Shown one piece after another: positions 57,961-64,000 of a DNA stretch of 64,000 nt. The translations under genes and the position numbers were made by a program. This stretch comes from Streptomyces sp. NBC_01408 (GTDB lineage: Bacteria; Actinomycetota; Actinomycetes; Streptomycetales; Streptomycetaceae). The notes below the pieces were generated by a model that was given only the letters and a program-made list of their open reading frames with translations, did no database searches and was not told where the DNA came from. The stretch's first letter is position 1. Each line of letters opens with the position of its first letter. Where the stretch lies: assembly GCF_026340255.1 (NCBI RefSeq), contig NZ_JAPEPJ010000001.1, positions 4,085,001 to 4,149,000 on the forward strand, given 5' to 3'.

Positions 57961-60383
57961 CCACAGTGACGGGGGAGCAGACGGCACCGCCGCAGGAGAC
58001 CGCCCCCAGCGGGAACGGCCTGCTCGGACAGCCGCTGGACAGCCGCGAGGACCCGCAGCTCCTGCGCGGCGAGGCGAAGTACGTCGCGGACATCGACCTG
58101 CCGGGCACCGCCCACATGGCCATCCTGGGCAGCACCGTGGCCCACGCGAAGATCCTCTCCATCGAGACCAAGGCGGCCGAGCAGCTGCCCGGCGTCCTGA
58201 AGGTGGCCACCGCGGCCGACTTCACCGACGTCATGCCGCTGCCCTGCATCTGGATACCCGGCGGGGTCGAGAGCCACTTCCCGCCCCACCCCTACGGACT
58301 TCCCGGCGCCCGGCCCGTCCTCACCGGGGACGCGGTCCGCCACGTGGGCGACCCGATCGCGGTGGTCGTCGCCGAGACCCCGCGCCAGGCAGCCGCGGCG
58401 CTGGCCGCCATCACCGTCGAGTACGAGCCGCTGCCCGTGGTCACCCGGGCCGACGAGGCCCTCGCCGAAGGCGCGCCCCAGCTGCACGAGGCCGTACCGG
58501 GCAACCTGAACGCGTACTGGACCTGCGGCGACAAGGACCGCACCGACGCGGCCATCGCCGCGGCCGAGGTCACCGTGGAACTCGACCTCGTCAACCAGCG
58601 CACCATCAACAGCCCCATCGAACCGCGCGGCGCGGTCGGCGACTACAACGCCGCCACCGGCGAGTACACGCTGTACGCCACCACCCAGGGCCCGCACAAC
58701 CACCGCTTCCTGCTCTCCGCGCTGGTCCTCGGCATCCCCTTCAACAAACTGCGGGTGATCGCCCCGACCGTCGGCGGCAGCTTCGGCACCAAGGGGTACC
58801 TGTACCCGGACATGCCGCTCGTCCTGCTCATGTCCAGAGCGCTGGGCCGGCCCGTGAAATGGGTGGACACCCGCACCGGGCTGATGAACTCCACCGTCCA
58901 GGGCCGCGACCACCGCCAGCACGTCACCCTCGCCGGCACCCGCGACGGCCGCATCACCGGCCTGCGCTGCACCAGCTACGCCAACCTCGGTGCGTACCCC
59001 TCGACGATCGGCCCGGGTGTCGCCACCGCCCTGATGGGCCGCTCCATCAGCGGGATGTACGACATCGACGCGGCCTTCTGCGAGGTCTACGCCGCCTTCA
59101 CCAACACCGTCTCGCTCGGCGCCCAGCGCGGCAGCGGGCGCGCCGAGGCCGCGTTCCTGATGGAGCGCCTGGTCGACCGGTACGCCTCGGAGATCGGCAT
59201 GGACCCGGCGGCCGTGCGGCGCAAGAACCTGGTGCCGAAGGAGAAGTTCCCGTACGACAACGGCCTCGGCTGGACCTACGACTCCGGGAACTACCAGCTG
59301 AACTTCGACCGGGCCATCGAACTGTCCGGCTACGCCGACATGCCCGCCCGCAAGGCCGAGGCCCGCGCCCGCGGCAAGCGGCTCGGCGTCGGCATCGCCA
59401 CGTACGTCGCGATCTGCGGCGTCGGCCCCTCCACCCGGATGTCCCAGGAGGGCATGCTCGGCGGCACCTGGGAGAGCGCCAACATCCGCGTCCACCCCAC
59501 CGGCGAGGTCACCGTCACCGTCGGCTCCGCCTCCACCGGCCAGAGCCACGGGACCGTGTTCGCCCAGGTCGCCGCGGACGAACTCGGCATCGACCCGGAC
59601 ACCGTCCAGGTCCTCGAGGGCGACACGCTGAAGGCCCCGTACGGCCAGGGCACCTACGGCTCCCGCTCCTACAGCATGGCGGCCCCGGCCGTCGCGCTCA
59701 CCGCCCGGAAGATCAAGAGCAAGCTGGTCCGGGCCGGCGCCGTCTTCCTGAACGTCCCCGAGGAGAAGGTCGTCTACGAGGGCGGCAAGGTCTACGAGGC
59801 GGGCAACCCGGAGAACACCAAGACCTTCGCCGAGCTCGCGATGGCCATGTGGTACGGCTGGGGACTGCCCCCGGAGATCGAACCGGCCCTCGACGAGACC
59901 ACCCACTTCGACCCGCCGGACTTCAACTACCCCTTCGGTACGCACGTGGCGGTCGTCGAGGTCGACGAACTGACCGGCGAGACCGAAGTGGTGGACTACA
60001 CGGCCGTCGACGACGCCGGACACATCGGCAACCCGAAGGTGGTTCTCGGCCAGATCGAGGGAAGCATCGTGCACGGCCTCGGCCAGGCGCTGATGGAGGT
60101 GGCCGAGTACGACGGGAACGGACTGCTGATCAGCTCCGACCTCGACCACTACGCCCTGCCGCGCGCCGCCGACGTACCGCTGTTCACCCTGGACAAGACG
60201 GTCACGCCCTCACCGCACAACCCGCTCGGCGCCAAGGGCGCAGGCGAGATCGCCACCGTGCCGCCCGCCGCGGCCGTCGTCAACGCGGTCGTCGACGCCC
60301 TCTCCGACCTCGGAGTGCAGCACATCGACATGCCGCTCACCCCCGAGAAGGTCTGGCGCCGCCTGCGAGGAGAAGCCCGATGA
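57957..60383 (+). CDS. Molybdenum hydroxylase large subunit (xanthine dehydrogenase family)
   Basis: An 808-residue catalytic subunit that holds the molybdopterin-cytosine-dinucleotide cofactor. The catalytic Glu764 is in [12 protein letters not shown]. The active-site loop reads [15 protein letters not shown], not the AYxCSFR of form I CO dehydrogenase, so CO oxidation is unlikely. It probably hydroxylates an aldehyde or N-heterocycle. No maturation genes (xdhC, coxD-F types) are in the window. Confidence 0.92.
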   Translation: MTTVTGEQTAPPQETAPSGNGLLGQPLDSREDPQLLRGEAKYVADIDLPGTAHMAILGSTVAHAKILSIETKAAEQLPGVLKVATAADFTDVMPLPCIWIPGGVESHFPPHPYGLPGARPVLTGDAVRHVGDPIAVVVAETPRQAAAALAAITVEYEPLPVVTRADEALAEGAPQLHEAVPGNLNAYWTCGDKDRTDAAIAAAEVTVELDLVNQRTINSPIEPRGAVGDYNAATGEYTLYATTQGPHNHRFLLSALVLGIPFNKLRVIAPTVGGSFGTKGYLYPDMPLVLLMSRALGRPVKWVDTRTGLMNSTVQGRDHRQHVTLAGTRDGRITGLRCTSYANLGAYPSTIGPGVATALMGRSISGMYDIDAAFCEVYAAFTNTVSLGAQRGSGRAEAAFLMERLVDRYASEIGMDPAAVRRKNLVPKEKFPYDNGLGWTYDSGNYQLNFDRAIELSGYADMPARKAEARARGKRLGVGIATYVAICGVGPSTRMSQEGMLGGTWESANIRVHPTGEVTVTVGSASTGQSHGTVFAQVAADELGIDPDTVQVLEGDTLKAPYGQGTYGSRSYSMAAPAVALTARKIKSKLVRAGAVFLNVPEEKVVYEGGKVYEAGNPENTKTFAELAMAMWYGWGLPPEIEPALDETTHFDPPDFNYPFGTHVAVVEVDELTGETEVVDYTAVDDAGHIGNPKVVLGQIEGSIVHGLGQALMEVAEYDGNGLLISSDLDHYALPRAADVPLFTLDKTVTPSPHNPLGAKGAGEIATVPPAAAVVNAVVDALSDLGVQHIDMPLTPEKVWRRLRGEAR

Positions 60384-61216
60384 TCCTCACCGAGTTCGAC
60401 TACGTCCGGCCCGTCGGGCTCGACGAGGCCCTGACCCTGCTCTCCGGCACCCGGGGCGCCCGGGTACTGGCCGGCGGACAGAGCCTGCTGCCCGGGCTGC
60501 GCACCGGCGAGAACGGCTTCGGCGCCGACGGGGCCCGGCTGCTCGTCGACATCCGCCGCCTGGAGGAGCTGAGGGGCATCGGCCGGGGCCCCGAGGGACT
60601 GCGCATCGGGTCCCTCACCACCCTCGCCGAACTCGCGGCCGACCCGCTGGTGCTCGCCGAGGCCCCCGAACTGGCCGCCGCGGCCCGGGCCAACGGCGAC
60701 CCCCAGGTCCGCAACCTCGGCACCGTCGGCGGCAACCTCGCCGCCCCCGGCCGGGCCACCGACCTGCCCGTGGCCGCCATCGCCGCCGACGCCGCCGTCG
60801 AACTGGCCGGTCCCGGCGGGCGGTCGACCGTACCCGCCGAGGAGTTCGCGGCCACCGGGGCACCCGACCGCTCGGTCGTCACCGCGCTGCTGGTGCCCGC
60901 CGCCGGACGGGCCGCCGCCTTCGAGAAGACCGCCGACCGGGCCACCCGCTACCCGGTGTGCGCCGCCGCCGTACGGATGACCCCCGACGGGCCGCGCATC
61001 GCCGTCACCGGAGCCACCCCCCGCGCGCTGCGGCTGCGCGGGGTCGAGGACCGGCTGCGCGGGGGCCCGTACACCACGGACGCCGTGCTCGCCGCCTTCC
61101 GCGGCGAACCCCGGGAACTGTTCGTCCCCGGGCGCGGCACCTCGGCCGAGTACCTCGGCCACCTCGCGGGGGTGCTCACGGCCCGCGCGCTGGCGAGGGC
61201 CCAGGCCCTCGCCTGA
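60380..61216 (+). CDS. Molybdenum hydroxylase FAD-binding medium subunit
   Basis: A 278-residue protein of the CoxM family. The FAD loops are [13 protein letters not shown] and GNGD-type [18 protein letters not shown]. The ATG overlaps the large subunit stop (ATGA). It is somewhat short at the C terminus relative to some CoxM proteins but complete in its known motifs. Confidence 0.92.
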   Translation: MILTEFDYVRPVGLDEALTLLSGTRGARVLAGGQSLLPGLRTGENGFGADGARLLVDIRRLEELRGIGRGPEGLRIGSLTTLAELAADPLVLAEAPELAAAARANGDPQVRNLGTVGGNLAAPGRATDLPVAAIAADAAVELAGPGGRSTVPAEEFAATGAPDRSVVTALLVPAAGRAAAFEKTADRATRYPVCAAAVRMTPDGPRIAVTGATPRALRLRGVEDRLRGGPYTTDAVLAAFRGEPRELFVPGRGTSAEYLGHLAGVLTARALARAQALA

Positions 61217-61261
61217 CCACCGCACGCCACGGGGCCCGTCACGGGCCCCATCACGGGGGAG

Positions 61262-62542
61262 TTGAGTGAAGCAGTGGCCGAACCGACGAAGACGACCACG
61301 GGGGTTACCGTGCACCCAGCCGCGCACCGGGCCGCGCACGCGGCCGGCCCGGCCAGAGGCTCCGGCTTCTGGGTGGTGGGCGCGGTACTCGTCCTGCTGA
61401 TGCTCTCCTCCTCCGTCCCGTCCGCCCTCTACGTCCTCTACCAGCAGCAATGGGGCCTGTCCTCCGGGATCATCACGGTGGTCTTCGCCCTGTACGCGGT
61501 CACGGTCCTGGCCGGCCTGCTGCTGTTCGGCTCGCTCTCCGACACCCTGGGCCGGCGCCCCGTCCTGGGCGCCGGCCTGGTCCTGGCGATCGTCTCCATG
61601 GCCCTGTTCGCCGCCGCCGACGGGCTCGCGCTGCTGCTCGCCGCCCGCGCCGTGCAGGGGCTCGCCGTGGGTCTGGCCACCGGCGCGATGGGCGCGGCCC
61701 TGCTCGAACTCGCCCCGCCCTCCAGGCCCGCGCTCGGCGCCCAGGTCAACAGCGCGGGGCCGACCGTGGGCATCGGGCTGGGCGGGATCGGCGCCGGGCT
61801 GCTCGTGCAGTTCGCGCCCGCGCCGACCGTACTGAGCTACCTCCTGCTGATCGGGGCCTTCGCCCTCGGCCTGGTGGGCGTGGTCCGGATGCGGGAGAGC
61901 GCGCCCGGGGCGGGAGGCCGCTTCCGGGTGGTCCCGCACCGGATCCACGTACCGGCCGGAGCCCGCGGCCGCTTCGCCGTCCTCGTCCTGTCGATCGTCG
62001 CCGTCTGGTCGGTGGGCGGGTTCTACCTCTCGCTCGGCCCGCACCTGGTGCTGTCGCTGCTGGAGTCCACCAACTACCTCGTCGGCGGGGGCACCGTGGC
62101 CCTGCTCGCCGGCGCCGCCACCGTGGCCCAGCTGCTGCTCGGCCGCACCGAGGCCCTGCGCACCGCCGTCATCGGCCTGTGCGGGCTGCTCGCCGGGCTG
62201 GGCCTGGTCCTGCTGGCGCTGGGCCTCGGCTCGGCGCCGGTGTTCCTGGTGGCCACCGCGGTGCTCGGCAGCGGCTGGGGCGCGGCGTTCCTCGGCTCCT
62301 TCCGGGCGCTGAGCGCGCTCGCCGATCCCGCGCACCGCGGTGAACTGACCGCGGCCGTCTACGTCTTCGCGTACCTGGCGATGAGCGTCCCGGCGGTGCT
62401 CGCCGGGATGCTCACCAACATCCACGGGCTGCACCGCACCTCGGTCGGCTTCATGGCCGCCGTCGCCGGGGTGTGCGCGCTCGCCCTGCTGGCCACCCTG
62501 CGGCTGGCCGCCCGTACCAAGGCCGAGGGGAGCACGGCATGA
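61262..62542 (+). CDS. MFS transporter
   Basis: A 426-residue protein with about 12 membrane helices. The loop 2-3 signature GSLSDTLGRRPVLGAGL is the MFS motif A. The start could be TTG 61262 (GGGGGA upstream) or GTG 61274. It likely exports or imports the product or substrate of the cluster. Its stop overlaps the kinase ATG (ATGA). Confidence 0.88.
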   Translation: MSEAVAEPTKTTTGVTVHPAAHRAAHAAGPARGSGFWVVGAVLVLLMLSSSVPSALYVLYQQQWGLSSGIITVVFALYAVTVLAGLLLFGSLSDTLGRRPVLGAGLVLAIVSMALFAAADGLALLLAARAVQGLAVGLATGAMGAALLELAPPSRPALGAQVNSAGPTVGIGLGGIGAGLLVQFAPAPTVLSYLLLIGAFALGLVGVVRMRESAPGAGGRFRVVPHRIHVPAGARGRFAVLVLSIVAVWSVGGFYLSLGPHLVLSLLESTNYLVGGGTVALLAGAATVAQLLLGRTEALRTAVIGLCGLLAGLGLVLLALGLGSAPVFLVATAVLGSGWGAAFLGSFRALSALADPAHRGELTAAVYVFAYLAMSVPAVLAGMLTNIHGLHRTSVGFMAAVAGVCALALLATLRLAARTKAEGSTA

Positions 62543-64000
62543 ACACCCCGGAGCTGCGCTCCGCCCTGCACGGGCTCGAGATCTTCGCCGCGATCACCGA
62601 GGAGCAGCTGGACTGGCTGGTCTCGGTGTCCGAGCCGCGGGTCCTCTCCGACGGAGAGGTGCTGTTCCGCGACGGCCAGGAGGCCACGGGCTTCCACGTC
62701 CTGCTCTCGGGCGGGCTGGTGGTCACCAAGGTCGTCGACGGCCGCGAGGAGGTGCTCACCCGGCACTCCACCGAGGAGGAGAGCGCGGCCGCCGAGGACC
62801 ACGACGGCAAGCCCTCCGCCGCCCACCGGTTCACCGGGGAGCTCCCGCTGCTCACGGAGGGCTCGTACGTGGCCACCGCGGCCGCGAGCGGGCCGTCGAC
62901 CACGGTCGTCGCCTACTCCAGGCCGGTCTTCTTCGAGATGCTGACCCGCTGCCACGGAGTGGCCGCCGTACTGCTGCCGGTCCTGGCCTGGCGGATCAAG
63001 TCCTCCGAGGTGCAGGCCCGCAAGCGGGCCACCGTGGAGGCCCTCGGCACCCTCGCCGCGGGACTGGCGCACGAACTGAACAACCCGGCGGCCGCCGTGG
63101 CCCGGGCCGCGCAGGAGCTGGCCCCCGCCCTGGAGCGGCTCACCCGCACCGCCCAGGCCTGGGGGGCGTCCGCGACGGGCGCCGAGCGCGCCGTCTTCGA
63201 CCGGCTGTCCGAAGAGCTGGACAAGCTGCCGCCCCCGGAGATCACCGATCCGCTGGCCCAGGCCGACGCCGAGGAGGAGATCGCCGACTGGGCCGAGGAG
63301 GCGGGCGCCGAACGCTCCGGCCTGCTCGGCTCGGGGGTCTCGGACCTCGGGGTGGAGCTGGGCTGGCTGCTGGAGCGGCTGGAGGGGGTCGGCGAACCGG
63401 CCCTGGCCGCGGGGCTGGACCACCTGGCGGCGCTGCTGGAGATCCGCTCGCTGGCGGCGGAGCTGCGCGCGGCCGGCCCCAGGATCTCCCAGCTGGTGGC
63501 CGCCACCCGGGATTACGCCAATCTCGACCGCGCCCCCGAGCAGCGGTTCTCGGTGACCGACGGACTGGAGAACACGCTGGTCGTCCTGCGTGCCAAGCTC
63601 GCCGGGATCAGCATCGTGCGCGCGTACGAACCCGGCCTGCCCGAACTGACGGGCTACCCGAGCGAGTTGAACCAGGTGTGGACCAACCTGGTCGACAACG
63701 CGGCCGAGGCCATGGAGGGGTCCGGTGTGCTCACGCTGCGCGCCCGGGCCGAGGGGATCTGCATGGTCGTGGAGATCGCCGACACCGGCCGCGGCATCCC
63801 CGAGGAATCCCTGCCGCGGATCTTCGAACCCTTCTACACCACCAAGGACGTGGGCAAGGGCACGGGCCTGGGGCTGCACCTCAGCTACCGCATCGTGACC
63901 CAGCGCCACAGCGGGTCCATCACGGCCCGCTCGCGTCCCGGAGAGACCCGGATGGTGGTCCGGCTGCCCTTCGCCGGCACCGCCGCGTCCTGCGCCCCAC
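62539..64000 (+). CDS. Cyclic-nucleotide-domain sensor histidine kinase, 3'-truncated by the window edge
   Basis: 487 codons are visible without a stop; the protein continues past the window. Residues 1-150 form a CRP-like cyclic-nucleotide-binding domain (VLFRDGQEATGFHVLLSGGL) with an acidic insert around residue 80. The dimerisation/phosphorylation helix carries His178 in LAAGLAHELNNPAAAV. ATP-binding motifs N (NQVWTNLVDNAAEAM), G1 (DTGRGIP), F (FEPFYTTK) and G2 (GKGTGLGLHLSYRIV) follow. No receiver gene is adjacent inside the window. It has no membrane segments, so is probably cytoplasmic. Confidence 0.9.
   Translation, partial: MNTPELRSALHGLEIFAAITEEQLDWLVSVSEPRVLSDGEVLFRDGQEATGFHVLLSGGLVVTKVVDGREEVLTRHSTEEESAAAEDHDGKPSAAHRFTGELPLLTEGSYVATAAASGPSTTVVAYSRPVFFEMLTRCHGVAAVLLPVLAWRIKSSEVQARKRATVEALGTLAAGLAHELNNPAAAVARAAQELAPALERLTRTAQAWGASATGAERAVFDRLSEELDKLPPPEITDPLAQADAEEEIADWAEEAGAERSGLLGSGVSDLGVELGWLLERLEGVGEPALAAGLDHLAALLEIRSLAAELRAAGPRISQLVAATRDYANLDRAPEQRFSVTDGLENTLVVLRAKLAGISIVRAYEPGLPELTGYPSELNQVWTNLVDNAAEAMEGSGVLTLRARAEGICMVVEIADTGRGIPEESLPRIFEPFYTTKDVGKGTGLGLHLSYRIVTQRHSGSITARSRPGETRMVVRLPFAGTAASCAP

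Noticed and set aside
57852..60149. 765-codon minus-strand open frame opposite the Mo-hydroxylase
   Set aside because: Shadow frame; the plus strand carries conserved molybdenum hydroxylase motifs.
57957..60383. Carbon monoxide dehydrogenase large subunit
   Set aside because: The diagnostic AYxCSFR loop is absent; the loop reads AQRGSGR, typical of other molybdenum hydroxylases.
62359..63909. 516-codon minus-strand open frame at the right edge
   Set aside because: Opposite the sensor kinase, whose HATPase motifs are unmistakable on the plus strand.
40402..64000. Polyketide, terpene or peptide antibiotic cluster
   Set aside because: SnoaL-like and MFS genes suggest secondary metabolism, but no PKS, NRPS, terpene cyclase or RiPP genes are present in the window.

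Overview
The window is typical Streptomyces chromosome: very high G+C, codons ending almost always in G or C, many GTG/TTG starts, ATGA/GTGA stop-start overlaps, and core gene order shared across the genus (aro genes, efp-nusB-bldD, the pyr operon, the integration host factor gene, gmk-rpoZ-coaBC-metK-priA, fmt-rsmB-rpe). No rRNA, tRNA, IS element or CRISPR array was seen. Family names come from reading motifs; no database search was possible.

Layout. 1-5.5 kb: 3' part of mltG, then shikimate-pathway genes aroE, aroC, aroK, aroB, aroQ. 5.6-8.6 kb: a P-loop kinase-like gene, an M24 peptidase-fold gene with altered metal ligands, efp and nusB. 8.8-9.3 kb: bldD, the developmental master repressor, on the minus strand; the bldD/pyrR gap holds a perfect BldD-box match, a tandem repeat and a PyrR-type RNA hairpin overlapping the pyrR Shine-Dalgarno. 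9.5-19.6 kb: pyrimidine operon pyrR-pyrB-pyrC-(PH-like membrane protein)-carA-carB-pyrD-pyrF. 20-29.7 kb: sIHF, gmk, rpoZ, coaBC, metK, helicase-dead priA, a minus-strand HTH gene, fmt and rsmB, with several strong hairpin terminators.

29.9-33.4 kb is a decaying accessory locus: a frameshifted small gene, a heavily damaged alpha/beta-hydrolase (DUF1023-like) pseudogene, and two tandemly duplicated lipoprotein genes. 33.4-36.7 kb: rpe, a SorC-type regulator, a small conserved gene, and a lipid-anchored RNase Sa/barnase-family ribonuclease overlapping a barstar-type inhibitor gene. 36.8-40.3 kb (minus strand): a truncated globin with an ABM monooxygenase, a conserved protein, and a response-regulator/flavin-reductase fusion coupled to a UBP zinc finger.

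40.4-64 kb, all on the plus strand, is the most unusual part: a compact gene train with a DJ-1/PfpI protein, a benzoylformate-decarboxylase-like ThDP enzyme, three SnoaL/NTF2-like proteins, a GMC oxidoreductase, a second PfpI, a VOC protein, an AGE-family epimerase-like protein, an anti-sigma partner-switch module (STAS, STAS, RsbW-like kinase, RsbU/SpoIIE phosphatase, ParA-like ATPase) with glycogen debranching enzyme GlgX between the two STAS genes, a third PfpI carrying a TTA (bldA) codon, aldehyde dehydrogenase, an F420-dependent NADP reductase-like protein, a three-subunit molybdenum hydroxylase, an MFS transporter and a cyclic-nucleotide-domain histidine kinase that runs off the window. 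I read it as a candidate undescribed oxidative metabolic system with its own stress/sporulation-type control; its substrate cannot be told from sequence.
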